A DNA stretch of 64,000 nucleotides from Flavobacterium chilense (GCF_001602525.1 NZ_LSYT01000001.1:744001-808000), one strand, 5' to 3'. Shown: positions 45,829 through 55,121, numbered from the stretch's first letter. The notes: generated from the letters alone by a model not told the origin. A program made the numbers and translations.

Positions 45829-48780
45829 TTATTTTACAATGAGTTTTTTAGAAACATTATAAGTGCCAGCATTTACAGTAACAACATATATTCCTGAAGC
45901 CAAATCATGATTGATTTTTGAAGAAACATTTAGTTTCTTTACCAAAACTTTTCTTCCATTCATATCCGTAACAGTAATTGTAGCTGCATCTCCCGACTTT
46001 AATTCCGGCAGAACAATATTAAATTCATTGTGGGTTGCCGGGTTCGGATAGATACTAATTGCAATATTATCCCCGGCTGTTACTTCTTCCACATTAAGAT
46101 CTGCTTTTTTTGATGTAGAAACAGATTGAAACTGCCATTGCGCACTTTCCCAGTTGTTTTGAGCTCCGGCATACTGTGCAGAACCATTTAGATTTTCGAT
46201 ATGAATCATGCTTCCTGTCTGCCATCTGTTTTTAATTCTCACCCAGGTACCATCTACATTTTCATTTGACCATTGCGCACTCCACCAGTCAGATGATCCT
46301 GCTGTACATTGTACAGCTCCGTTTAAGTTTTCGATATGCATTATATCTCCGGTACCTACATTTTTTAATATAAAATAAGTGGCATCAACGGCAACTTTTT
46401 CCCATTTGTAATTATTGTTTGCAACAGTAGTTCCGTAACCTACATTAGCTCCTGCATCGTATAAATAATTATTAGTCCATTTATTTTTAATGGTAAAATA
46501 GTTTCCGGTTGCTGTGCTAACCGTAATTGCAGCCGTGCTTGTTTTATTTCCATCTGCGGTTGTTACTGTAATCGTTGCAGTTCCGTTTGAAATAGCTGTT
46601 ACCAAACCTGTTGCATTAACTGTTGCCACACCTGTATTATTTGAAGCGTAACTTACTGATTTATTAGTAGCATTAGATGGCAGAACCGTTGCTGTTAATT
46701 GTTGTGTTGCCCCAACCGCTAATGATACCGATGAAGGACTAAGACTTACACTTGTTACCGCAACATTTGATGAATTTACCGTGATTGCAGCAGTCGCAGT
46801 TTTAGCACCATCCTGAGTTGTTACAGTAATCGTTGCAGATCCCGAAGCAATGGCTGTTACTAAACCTGATGCATTTACGGTTGCTACACCAGAATTATTA
46901 GAACTATAACTTACTGTTTTGTTTGTTGCATTGGCCGGAGCAACAGTTGGAGTTAATTGCTGTGTTGCACCAACACCTAAAGTCGCTGTTGTTGGTGAAA
47001 CTGTTACTCCTGTAACCGCAACAATTGGTGTTCCTGAACAATTAGAAGCCGCTGTCCATGAAAATGTACCAATTGCACTGGTTTCTTCATTAGATGCTGC
47101 ATTACCTCCTCTATTAGAGTAATTCATGTTGCAATAAGTTCCGTTTCCAGCCGGAGAACCTGCAATAAGTACAAAATAACCTCTGCCCCAGTTTCTGTTA
47201 AGTGCATTGTTATTTGGAAATTCTTTACCGGTTCCGTTAACTGTTATATCTTTAAAACTAAGGTTATAAATACCATCTCCTGATCTTTTACTTATAGAAA
47301 TAGCATCATTTCTTGAATCTAAAATGTCAATATTATAAAGCTGAACATTTTTAACCTGAGATCCTGCATTAGTAGCACTAAAAATATCTACTGCTGCTAC
47401 CGGATTGTTGTACGTATCATTAAAAGTTCCACAAGTCGATACTGTGATATCGTGTATTTCGTGCATGCCATCATTATTAAATGGTGCTCCCGGAAAATTA
47501 TTGCTTACTCTGATACCTGCTTCTAAATTATCTTTTATAATTAAATTGTAAGCTTTATTATTTTTTCCGCCATAAATAGCTAAACCACAAGCACGCCAGC
47601 AGTTTTCTGAAGTATTGTATCTAAAAGTATTATTAACACATTCCAGACCATCAGCAGACCAGATCGCCTGATCATCATCACCGTTATTTCTAAAATTACA
47701 ATGTTCAACAATGGCATTTGCAGTTCCTTTACAAAGATTAATTCCATCCGCGTAATTGTTTCTGAAACGACAATTAGATAAAGTAAATCCATCGGCAATT
47801 GCCGGTCCGCCAACATTATATTGTGCAATCCAGGCGCCACATTCAAAATGTTCTGCCCAAATATTTTTTATTGTTGAACCAGAAGTAAAAACACCATTTA
47901 TGGCTTTATAAGAATTACTTCTCGAAGCAGAATTGGTTGTCAAATAAAGATCACTAAACGAAATATTGCTTGCGTTTGCTCTTAATCCTCCGTTACCGCT
48001 GCTGGTATTGGTAAAATTAATCTGGGTATACCATATTCCGGCACCAATTAATGAAGTGTTGGCAGAGCCAAAATACAATTCACGATTAACATTAAAAACT
48101 CCGGCAGGAACAAATATTTTTTTACCTCCGTTTGCATCAATAAAAGTCTGAAGATCGCTTCCGTTTCCTGTATAAGTCACTGAACCAGCCGGAGCTGTAA
48201 CGATCGCTGAAACAGGTTCCATTTCTGCAAAATCCAAATGGATATTACCTGTTTCTCTTACCAGTCTTAACGTTCCTGATGCAGCTATTTTACTTGGAAG
48301 TTTATAGCGTACTTCATCAAATCGCATTCTTGGATTTTGATTTGTAATTCCTGTATTATTTGGGTTTCCGTTACTCCACAAATATTCCCAGGACCAGGTC
48401 GAAGTCAGTGTAAGTGTTGTAATTTTTGTGCTTCCGTTGTACACGCCCAAAGTTCCCGTTTGTCCATCAGGTACACTGTAGCGAATTACAAGTCCGTCTG
48501 CTGCTTCTGAAAGTGTCCATTGCACCGTAGCATTGGTTGCCGACATGTTTACACATTGCTGATCTGAGGCTTCAGATTGAAGATAAGCCTGTATGTATGA
48601 TTTTGAAGTAACCGTGGCTCCATTAGACAATTGACCTAAGTTGGCTTCATACCTTTTATATGGTGCGTCATAATAACCACGCTGTGCATATAAATTTGAG
48701 GTTAAGAGGACAAAAAAAATCCATATTATATGAAAATATTTCGCTCTTTTAAAAAAAATAACATGTAATTGTTCATTCAT
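45829..48780 (-). CDS. T9SS-secreted beta-helix glycoside hydrolase (GH87-like candidate)
   Basis: The protein has 983 residues. Signal peptide 1-32; an N-terminal beta-sandwich carbohydrate-binding-like domain (about 35-195); a right-handed beta-helix (about 205-590); two Big_2 repeats (about 590-668 and 675-755); a RICIN-like region with repeated MIHIENLNG units (about 760-890); and a type IX sorting domain (about 908-983, ISIYPNP ... YNVSKKLIVK). The helix contains D345 (NNYADGINL) and D368-D370 (NNGDDDQ), an Asp arrangement expected for an inverting GH28/GH87-type polysaccharide hydrolase. The N-terminus RGYYDAPYKRYEA resembles alpha-1,3-glucanases. It acts outside the cell. The family is moderately sure, the substrate less so. 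Confidence 0.7.
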   Translation of the reverse strand: MNEQLHVIFFKRAKYFHIIWIFFVLLTSNLYAQRGYYDAPYKRYEANLGQLSNGATVTSKSYIQAYLQSEASDQQCVNMSATNATVQWTLSEAADGLVIRYSVPDGQTGTLGVYNGSTKITTLTLTSTWSWEYLWSNGNPNNTGITNQNPRMRFDEVRYKLPSKIAASGTLRLVRETGNIHLDFAEMEPVSAIVTAPAGSVTYTGNGSDLQTFIDANGGKKIFVPAGVFNVNRELYFGSANTSLIGAGIWYTQINFTNTSSGNGGLRANASNISFSDLYLTTNSASRSNSYKAINGVFTSGSTIKNIWAEHFECGAWIAQYNVGGPAIADGFTLSNCRFRNNYADGINLCKGTANAIVEHCNFRNNGDDDQAIWSADGLECVNNTFRYNTSENCWRACGLAIYGGKNNKAYNLIIKDNLEAGIRVSNNFPGAPFNNDGMHEIHDITVSTCGTFNDTYNNPVAAVDIFSATNAGSQVKNVQLYNIDILDSRNDAISISKRSGDGIYNLSFKDITVNGTGKEFPNNNALNRNWGRGYFVLIAGSPAGNGTYCNMNYSNRGGNAASNEETSAIGTFSWTAASNCSGTPIVAVTGVTVSPTTATLGVGATQQLTPTVAPANATNKTVSYSSNNSGVATVNASGLVTAIASGSATITVTTQDGAKTATAAITVNSSNVAVTSVSLSPSSVSLAVGATQQLTATVLPSNATNKSVSYASNNTGVATVNATGLVTAISNGTATITVTTADGNKTSTAAITVSTATGNYFTIKNKWTNNYLYDAGANVGYGTTVANNNYKWEKVAVDATYFILKNVGTGDIMHIENLNGAVQCTAGSSDWWSAQWSNENVDGTWVRIKNRWQTGSMIHIENLNGSAQYAGAQNNWESAQWQFQSVSTSKKADLNVEEVTAGDNIAISIYPNPATHNEFNIVLPELKSGDAATITVTDMNGRKVLVKKLNVSSKINHDLASGIYVVTVNAGTYNVSKKLIVK

Positions 48781-49286
48781 AATTTCGGTTTTTTAGTTAG
48801 TAAGTTCCTATAAATAAGGCTATAACGAAACTAGATCTAAAAAAGAAATTAAAAAAAAGATGCATTAAAAATCAAGACTTTAAACAAATTATTTAAAACA
48901 CAAACAACTAACAATCAACACATTGGTAATTTATTTAAAAATAAAAAATCAAGAAGTGATATAGATTTAAAAGTTCATAATGCAAGCCAAAGATTGAGAA
49001 TATGGAAAAAATTAATATTATTTTTAATGACATTCTCTTTTTTAAAACTCAATAATAGAAATACTTTATTATAGTACCTTAAAAAATAATAGAGCTGATA
49101 TAATCTTAATTAATCAATTATACGAATTTAAAAAATGACTGCACTTAAGGTTGATTTATCAATCTCATAAAATTTAAACATTATCTCTTTGCAGTATACA
49201 ATAAAAAAATAGCCTTAATTTTATAATCTATACTATCGATATCTAATTATAAAACTTATGATTAATTTCCTTAAATCTCTACAATA
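48781..49286. other. Intergenic gap between the beta-helix gene and the DUF6624 gene
   Basis: 506 bases, very AT-rich, between divergent genes, so it must carry promoters in both directions. I found no ORF, hairpin or convincing promoter motif. Confidence 0.4.
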
Positions 49287-49886
49287 ATGAACTATAATAT
49301 TTTTGCTGAAAGAATTATTGAATTAAAAAATGCTGATTTAAAACTCAGAGAAAGTCTTATAGAAAAAAAAGAGCTTTCAGATGGTTATAACAAGGAGATA
49401 GAAAAACTACACAACAAAAATGCTCAGTTGTTAAATGATATAATCGATACAATAGGTTATCCAACAATTGATAAAGTAGGCACTGAAGCCAGCGAAGCAG
49501 CATGGCTCATTATACAACACTCTATTGGACAGCCGGAATTCATGAAAAAATGCGCAGAAGAATTAAAAAAAGCCATTACTAAGAATAAAGCAAATCCAAT
49601 AAACTTAGCTTACCTGACTGATCGAATTGCTGTTTTTGAAGATAAACCACAACTTTACGGAACTCAGTTTGATTGGGATGAAAATGGAGAATTAAGCCCT
49701 AACTATTTTGATGATTTAACCAAAGTAAATCAAAGAAGAAAACAAATAGGCCTTCCTACTTTAGAAGATCAAATAGAAATCATGCGTAAACGTATTGCAG
49801 AAGAAAATCAATCCCCATCAAAAGATCAGGAAAAACGAAAACAGGAAATCATCGAATGGAGAAAAAAAACGGGCTGGATAAAGTAA
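49287..49886 (+). CDS. DUF6624-family protein
   Basis: The protein has 199 residues with no signal peptide. The central block (EASEAAWLIIQHSIGQPEFM ... LAYLTDRIAVFEDKPQLYGT) is the signature region of DUF6624, whose function is unknown. The first 70 residues are charged and helical, probably a coiled coil. The C-terminal tail is basic (EKRKQEIIEWRKKTGWIK). Other family members are often periplasmic or lipoprotein; this one looks cytoplasmic unless the start is further upstream. Confidence 0.75.
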   Translation: MNYNIFAERIIELKNADLKLRESLIEKKELSDGYNKEIEKLHNKNAQLLNDIIDTIGYPTIDKVGTEASEAAWLIIQHSIGQPEFMKKCAEELKKAITKNKANPINLAYLTDRIAVFEDKPQLYGTQFDWDENGELSPNYFDDLTKVNQRRKQIGLPTLEDQIEIMRKRIAEENQSPSKDQEKRKQEIIEWRKKTGWIK

Positions 49887-49923
49887 AACATCCTCATTGC
49901 AGACAAATTATTTCAAATAAAAA

Positions 49924-49953
49924 AACCTCCAAAATCAAATGACTTTGGAGGTT
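49924..49953. terminator. Bidirectional terminator (copy B of a repeated sequence)
   Basis: Identical over 30 bases, loop included, to the hairpin at 45778-45807, with T-runs on both sides. It separates the DUF6624 gene and the convergent small secreted protein gene. Confidence 0.9.
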
Positions 49954-49977
49954 TTTAAATTTTATGATCTTATGTTA

Positions 49978-50430
49978 TTACATTTCGTTCAATTCGTTGA
50001 ATTCGTGTAAAGACTTTAATGTGTTTTCGTAGAATAAGATTGCCGCGATAAGGTTTCCTTTATCAGAGTAAGGCATCATTTTTCTTTGAAACTCTACTGT
50101 AGTATCTAAGAAAGTTGTAGTTCCTACTGCCTGAGCATCTAATATTTTTTTGTGGTCACCATCGTCCGGAATACCAAGGTCTGCCATTGTAACACCTGGT
50201 TTAGTTACCAAAGCAATGTAAGGGAGCGTTTTTACTAAAACTTTAATACGCTCAATGTACAATTCCAGAAGTTCTCCTTTTTGCATACCACTCAATTCTT
50301 TTTGATCATGGTATTTACGGATTAACGCGGTTGTACTGATAATACTTCTTGGGGCGTTTTTTGCCTGTGCAGAAATTGCACCTGTTGTCAAGAAGAAAAG
50401 GATACTTAGTATTATAATCTTGCTGTTCAT
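49978..50430 (-). CDS. Hypothetical small secreted protein
   Basis: The start at 50430 gives 150 residues with a signal peptide (1-21, ending AISAQ); the longer frame to 50490 adds an unconvincing 20 residues. The mature part is alpha-helical (LSGMQKGELLELYIERIKVL, NLIAAILFYENTLKSLHEF) and carries no cysteine or catalytic motif. I recognise no family. It is convergent with the DUF6624 gene and 152 bases after the next gene on its own strand. Confidence 0.75.
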   Translation of the reverse strand: MNSKIIILSILFFLTTGAISAQAKNAPRSIISTTALIRKYHDQKELSGMQKGELLELYIERIKVLVKTLPYIALVTKPGVTMADLGIPDDGDHKKILDAQAVGTTTFLDTTVEFQRKMMPYSDKGNLIAAILFYENTLKSLHEFNELNEM

Positions 50431-50581
50431 TTTGTTGGGGTCATTTGTTTTTGATAAAAACAAAAATATATAAATTAACTTAATTTGCAACTGTATTGAT
50501 TTCTTTTTTTTATAAAAATTTTAACAAATTAATTTTAGAAGAAAAATAATACAATTTATACTAAAAAAAAGAATCTTTCTT

Positions 50582-51217
50582 TTATGACTTGATGATTCTG
50601 AAACGTCCCGGATACTTTATCCATATACTTTTTCTGGTGCCATAGTAATCCATAAATTCTTCACAAACAAAAACAGCATGTGCTGTTGACCACGCAACAA
50701 CTCCACAAAATTCACTTCCGGATTGTCGTTTTAGTTTTTGTATCTGTTTGCCTATTGAAAAACCTAAATATTTATAAATGGTTGGTGTATATACTGCACC
50801 ATCTTCTAAATCCTCTAATGCTCTGTCAAAAGTCGATTCCTTATCAATAATTTGCTTGTATTTTGCCATTACAGCATAAGTTAATACCGCATAGTCTGTT
50901 ATTCTTTCGCTTTCATTATTGTCTTTGATGTATACAAAACCGGCAGAAATTTTAGCTTTATGTATTTCTTCTTTCTTCAACTCAAAGGATGCGTTGTTTT
51001 TTAATGTTATTTTATGCAAACTATCGTTTACATTTTCAATAACAAAAAGGCTGTCTAATCCATAAACATTTAAAGAAGCTTTGATAAAAGCAATAGATGA
51101 GCAGTTTGTCCGTTCTCCTTGTTTAAAGCTTTCGAATATTTTATCTGAACTCAATTGTGAGTAAGAGTTCGAACAGACAAGCATTAAAAATAAAAATATA
51201 GAGGTAACAGATTTCAT
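50582..51217 (-). CDS. Secreted hypothetical protein, possible papain-fold cysteine protease
   Basis: The protein has 211 residues with a signal peptide (1-20, ending SNSYSQ). The mature part starts with GERTNCSSIAFIKASL, a Cys at the head of a helix, and later has AWSTAHAVFVCEE, a His-Ala-(hydrophobic) strand. This Cys-then-His order and spacing (about 140 residues) resemble calpain/papain-fold cysteine peptidases (C-x2-x-helix, then HAxxV), with a Trp near the end (SIWIKYPGRF). No Asn/Asp third residue is obvious. I recognise no exact family; a peptidase role is a guess from these motifs. Confidence 0.5.
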   Translation of the reverse strand: MKSVTSIFLFLMLVCSNSYSQLSSDKIFESFKQGERTNCSSIAFIKASLNVYGLDSLFVIENVNDSLHKITLKNNASFELKKEEIHKAKISAGFVYIKDNNESERITDYAVLTYAVMAKYKQIIDKESTFDRALEDLEDGAVYTPTIYKYLGFSIGKQIQKLKRQSGSEFCGVVAWSTAHAVFVCEEFMDYYGTRKSIWIKYPGRFRIIKS

Positions 51218-51468
51218 TGTCTTCGGATTTTATAATAGTTTCTCAACTAATTTTTGGAAATGCTTAGATTTTACAAATCTATAAAAATCAACGAATAGTT
51301 TTTTTTACTTCTTAACTTTTTTCAAAAAATGTAAAGGGCACTTCTAAATTTAGCTTTTTGAATCCTGAATTTTAATTAAATAGCGATAATCTGTATTGTC
51401 AAACTACAGAGCAAATCATACGCTACGAAGTATTTTTACGTATTTTTGTATAAATTCAAACTCATCAG

Positions 51469-52704
51469 ATGAAACGTTCCGGTACAGCAGATCTTCCTTT
51501 ACATTATGGACAGGTTCCATTATGGCTTTCTGAGCGAATGTCTAAACTTGGTTTTGCTATTGTAGAAACTATTGCCCTGGAATTTTCTACTGCCGAAGTG
51601 ATCAGTAAACTAAGTAACCCGTTTTGGTTTCAAAGTTTTGGTGCCGTGATGGGAATGGACTGGCATTCATCCGGAATTACAACTTCTGTACTTGGCGCAT
51701 TAAAAAAATCAGTAAACCCGCATTCAAAAGAATTAGGTATATATATCTGCGAAGGCAAAGGAAAACATTCCCTTTTAACACCACAGGAACTTTTATTTGT
51801 AGGGGATAAAACAGGGCTTGATGGCAATACTCTTGCAAATTGCAGCAGGCTTGCCGCCAAAGTTGATAACACAGCTATTCAGGATGGATTTCAGTTATAC
51901 CAACATAATTTTATTGTTGATAATAAAGGGCAATGGGCTGTTATTCAGCAAGGAATGAACCCTGACTCTAAAACAGCCAGAAGATATCACTGGCATTCGC
52001 CTGATGTAAAATCTTTTATAAATGAACCTCATACCTTTATTTATGGTGAAAATCAAGGTAGTATTTTAAACCTTACTGCCGGAGAAGCCGCAAAATCGAG
52101 AGAAGGCATCTTAGAATTATCGAAAGAATCACCGGCAAAAATCATAAAGGAAATGCAATATCTTGCTATGCCTGCGCATCATGATGTGAGAATGGAAGAT
52201 GTCAATATGAAAAGACTGGGCGCAATGCTCTGGACTACTCATGAAAATAAACCGGAAGATTTTGAAGAACTATTACTTTTAAAAGGAATGGGACCAAGAG
52301 CTTTACAATCGTTGGCACTGGTTAGCGAAATCATTTACGGCACTCCTACCCGATTTGAAGATCCTGCACGTTTTTCATTTGCTCACGGAGGAAAAGACGG
52401 ACATCCGTTTCCTGTTCCGGTAAAAATATATGATGAGACTATAAATACTTTACAAAAGGCAATTAATCGTGCTAAAATTGGTAATAGTGATAAAATAGAA
52501 GCCATTCGTAAATTATCTGAAATCTCAAAAAAAGCCGAAGAAAGCTTTACTCCCAATGCAAACTTTGACGCCTTGATTCAGAGAGAACGTGATGAATCAT
52601 ACAAATATGGCGGGAAAACTGTTTTTGGTGATGCAAAACCTCCCAAAGCAAAACCTCCCAAAGCAAAACCTGCTAATCCAAATAACCAACTGGAATTATT
52701 TTAA
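51469..52704 (+). CDS. DUF763-family protein with a C-terminal sliding-clamp motif
   Basis: The protein has 411 residues. It starts with the DUF763 signature RSGTADLPLHYGQVPLWL and contains AMPAHHDVRMED and a helix-hairpin-helix-like segment (LLLLKGMGPRALQSLALVSE, about 268-287), as in DNA-binding HhH proteins. Near the end is a tandem KPPKAK linker (about 390-402), then the protein ends QLELF (407-411), which fits the bacterial beta-clamp binding consensus QL[SD]LF. The likely site of action is therefore DNA at the replication fork or in repair. The biochemical function of DUF763 is unknown to me. It is a single-gene unit. Confidence 0.85.
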   Translation: MKRSGTADLPLHYGQVPLWLSERMSKLGFAIVETIALEFSTAEVISKLSNPFWFQSFGAVMGMDWHSSGITTSVLGALKKSVNPHSKELGIYICEGKGKHSLLTPQELLFVGDKTGLDGNTLANCSRLAAKVDNTAIQDGFQLYQHNFIVDNKGQWAVIQQGMNPDSKTARRYHWHSPDVKSFINEPHTFIYGENQGSILNLTAGEAAKSREGILELSKESPAKIIKEMQYLAMPAHHDVRMEDVNMKRLGAMLWTTHENKPEDFEELLLLKGMGPRALQSLALVSEIIYGTPTRFEDPARFSFAHGGKDGHPFPVPVKIYDETINTLQKAINRAKIGNSDKIEAIRKLSEISKKAEESFTPNANFDALIQRERDESYKYGGKTVFGDAKPPKAKPPKAKPANPNNQLELF

Positions 52705-52934
52705 GCCGGTTGTCAATACAGCCAAAATTTTTTAGAGAATACAAAATATTAAATGTGGTCAGGAAATTTGGTATAAACATTTATTTCTTAATGTAGATTA
52801 ATCGACAGGACTTTACTGTGTATCTAAATTTGTATCAGAAATTCGACAACAGCCAGTACATTAAACAGCTATTTAATTACATACGCAGTTAGAAAATTTT
52901 CTTTTAAAATTTATTAATCTAAAACCAAAACAAA

Positions 52935-53750
52935 ATGAGCACAATTACAGTAAAAGACGGAACAGAGATTTATTATAAAGATTGGGGAACAGGACAGCCA
53001 ATTGTTTTTCATCATGGATGGCCATTATCCAGCGATGACTGGGATGCCCAAATGATGTTTTTCCTTAAACAAGGATATCGTGTTATTGCACATGACCGAC
53101 GCGGACATGGGCGTTCAGGACAAAGTGCTGAGGGAAACAACATGGAAACCTACGCAGCAGATGTAGCAGAATTGACAGCTGCTCTTAATTTAAAAAACGC
53201 TATACATGTTGGACATTCCACAGGTGGTGGCGAAGTAATACGTTATGCTGCAAAATACGGAAAAGAACGTGTTGCCAAAGCAGTAATAATTAGCGCAGTA
53301 ACACCAATAATGATCCAATCTGAAACAAATCCTGAAGGTGTGCCATTGTCTGTTTTTGATGAAATAAGAAAAGGTACAGGATTTAACAGAGCACAGTATT
53401 TTTATGATTTTCCGATTCCTTTCTATGGATGGAACCGTGAAGGAAAAACAGTTCAGGAAGGTATTAAACATAATTGGTGGCGTCAGGGAATGATGGGTTC
53501 TGTTTTAGCTCACTACGAAGGTATAAAAGCATTCTCTGAATCAGATTTTACAGAAGATTTAAAGAGTTTAGAAATTCCGGTTCTGGTATTGCATGGAGAA
53601 GATGATCAGATTGTTCCTTATGATCAGGCGCACAGAGCTGCTAAACTGTTGAAAAACGGAAAACTAATTTCGTATCCCGGATTTCCTCATGGTATGCCAA
53701 CAACAGAGGCTGATACGATCAATAACGATATTCTGAAGTTTATTAAATAA
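52935..53750 (+). CDS. Alpha/beta hydrolase, non-heme chloroperoxidase-like
   Basis: The protein has 271 residues, close to the usual 270-280. It has the oxyanion region HHGWPLSSDDWD, the nucleophile elbow GHSTGGGE (Ser), the acid in LHGEDDQIVP and the His in GFPHGMP. These match the cofactor-free haloperoxidase/esterase family. It is cytoplasmic, with no signal. In vivo the role is probably an esterase or lactonase; the haloperoxidase activity reported for the family is a side reaction. A TAAATTTG sequence at 52825-52832 could be the -7 box. Confidence 0.9.
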   Translation: MSTITVKDGTEIYYKDWGTGQPIVFHHGWPLSSDDWDAQMMFFLKQGYRVIAHDRRGHGRSGQSAEGNNMETYAADVAELTAALNLKNAIHVGHSTGGGEVIRYAAKYGKERVAKAVIISAVTPIMIQSETNPEGVPLSVFDEIRKGTGFNRAQYFYDFPIPFYGWNREGKTVQEGIKHNWWRQGMMGSVLAHYEGIKAFSESDFTEDLKSLEIPVLVLHGEDDQIVPYDQAHRAAKLLKNGKLISYPGFPHGMPTTEADTINNDILKFIK

Positions 53751-53774
53751 TTGCTTCTGCACTAATTACTAAAA

Positions 53775-53803
53775 AAACTCTAATTATAAATTAGAGTTTT
53801 TTT
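53775..53803 (+). terminator. Terminator of the alpha/beta hydrolase gene
   Basis: Arms AAACTCTAATT (53775-53785) and the complement (53789-53799), followed by a T-run, 24 bases past the stop codon. Confidence 0.9.
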
Positions 53804-53916
53804 GTACCCATTTCGTAACGTACCCACTTTCTTTATAAATAAAAAATAATCCTGTAAAGTTTGATTTTTATTGGCTTGAGCTTTGATTTTCTGATAAAAA
53901 TTTTAAAATGTTGATT

Positions 53917-53953
53917 TTTGTTACATACCGATCGGTATTTATCATTATATTTG
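53917..53953 (+). promoter_or_regulatory. TetR promoter with embedded palindromic operator
   Basis: ATACCGATCGGTAT at 53925-53938 is a perfect palindrome lying just upstream of TATATTTG (53946-53953), a good Bacteroidota -7 box, about 25 bases ahead of the TetR ATG. A TTTG at 53917-53920 may be the -33. The operator occupies the promoter spacer, consistent with self-repression. Confidence 0.75.
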
Positions 53954-53977
53954 TTCTGAATCTTATTTCATTAAGCC

Positions 53978-54559
53978 ATGAATACTTCTGAATTTATATT
54001 AGATAAAGTCGCTCCTATTTTTAATAAACAAGGATACATTGGAACCAGCCTTACTGATATTACAAATGCAACTGGTCTGACCAAAGGTGCTATTTACTGC
54101 AATTTTACAAATAAAGAAGATCTGGCATTAAAGTCATTTCAACTCAATATAAACCTTGCTATAACTCCTCTGTTTAAACTTGTTGCCAATACACAAGGCA
54201 GTATAAATAAGTTGTATGCAATTACAAATTATCATCGTAGCTATTATGATTTAGTGAAAGACAGAGGTGGATGCCCTATGTTGAGGGCTGGAATTGATAC
54301 TAAATTTATCAATCCGTTGTTATTTAAAACAGCACAAAATTTATCTCAAAAATTTACTTCAGGCCTTACTAATATCATTGAAGAAGGTATTGCAAATGAT
54401 GAAATTCAGCATAATACTGATCCTGTCAAGTATGCTAAAATATTTTTATCTCTCATTGAAGGAAGTTCACTTTTGGCATTTACACATAATGATCAAAGTT
54501 ATATTGACAATGCTATGGACTTTATAGACAGCTCAATAATTAATGCTATCAGGAAATAA
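53978..54559 (+). CDS. TetR/AcrR-family repressor
   Basis: The protein has 193 residues. The N-terminal helix-turn-helix (about 5-50) has YIGTSLTDITNATGLTKGAI and YCNFTNKEDL, the TetR signature. The C-terminal part is an all-helix ligand domain. A perfect palindrome sits in its own promoter and a near-identical one precedes the downstream thioesterase gene, so it most likely represses both. The thioesterase neighbour suggests an acyl-CoA or other hydrophobic inducer, but this is inference. Confidence 0.93.
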   Translation: MNTSEFILDKVAPIFNKQGYIGTSLTDITNATGLTKGAIYCNFTNKEDLALKSFQLNINLAITPLFKLVANTQGSINKLYAITNYHRSYYDLVKDRGGCPMLRAGIDTKFINPLLFKTAQNLSQKFTSGLTNIIEEGIANDEIQHNTDPVKYAKIFLSLIEGSSLLAFTHNDQSYIDNAMDFIDSSIINAIRK

Positions 54560-54578
54560 AAAAAATTTAACCCGTCAG

Positions 54579-54592
54579 ATACCGATTGGTAT
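54579..54592 (+). promoter_or_regulatory. Second TetR-type operator upstream of the thioesterase
   Basis: ATACCGATTGGTAT differs by one base from the palindrome at 53925-53938 and lies 22 bases before the thioesterase ATG. The pair implies that one regulator controls both transcripts. Confidence 0.7.
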
Positions 54593-54613
54593 GTGATATA
54601 ATATCTCTGTAAA

Positions 54614-55105
54614 ATGGAAAAAATATTAAAAACCAAAAGAAAAATTAGATTTCAGGATTGCGATCCTTTTAATCATCTAAACAACTCAAAGTATTTAGAA
54701 TACTTTATTAATACCCGTGAAGATCAAATTGCAGAGCATTACGATCTTGATGTATTTAAATACATGAAAACAACAGGATTAAGCTGGGTAGTTGCTTCTA
54801 ATCAAATTAGTTACCTGAAACCGGCTTCAACTATGGAAACAGTAGTTATTGAATCACAACTCATTAAGTATGCCGATAATCTTTTGTTGGTTGAAATGAA
54901 AATGTGGAATGAAGCCGAAACCGAGTTAAAGGCAATTCTATGGATAAAGTTTATTCCGTTTAACATTCAGACAAAAAAAGTATCAAATCATTCTGAGGAT
55001 TTAATGAAACTATTTGAATCTGTTGTTGTACCTGTAGATCAGTCTGTTTTTGAACACAGATCTCTGGAAATCATTCAAAAAATAAAAGAAAAAGTACATG
55101 CATAA
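54614..55105 (+). CDS. Acyl-CoA thioesterase (4HBT hotdog fold)
   Basis: The protein has 163 residues, near the usual hotdog thioesterase length. The motif RFQDCDPFNHLNNSKYLEYF holds the catalytic Asp and the FNHLNN turn typical of 4-hydroxybenzoyl-CoA thioesterase-like enzymes. It probably hydrolyses acyl- or aryl-CoA to the free acid and CoA in the cytoplasm. It lies 54 bases after the TetR gene, with an operator copy between them, so it is the repressor's probable target. Confidence 0.9.
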   Translation: MEKILKTKRKIRFQDCDPFNHLNNSKYLEYFINTREDQIAEHYDLDVFKYMKTTGLSWVVASNQISYLKPASTMETVVIESQLIKYADNLLLVEMKMWNEAETELKAILWIKFIPFNIQTKKVSNHSEDLMKLFESVVVPVDQSVFEHRSLEIIQKIKEKVHA

Positions 55106-55121
55106 ATTAGCATACTAAACT

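Noticed and set aside
52638..52676. Short tandem repeat coding for KPPKAK, considered as a microsatellite
   Set aside because: It is in frame within the DUF763 gene and forms the linker before the terminal clamp motif, so it is part of the protein.
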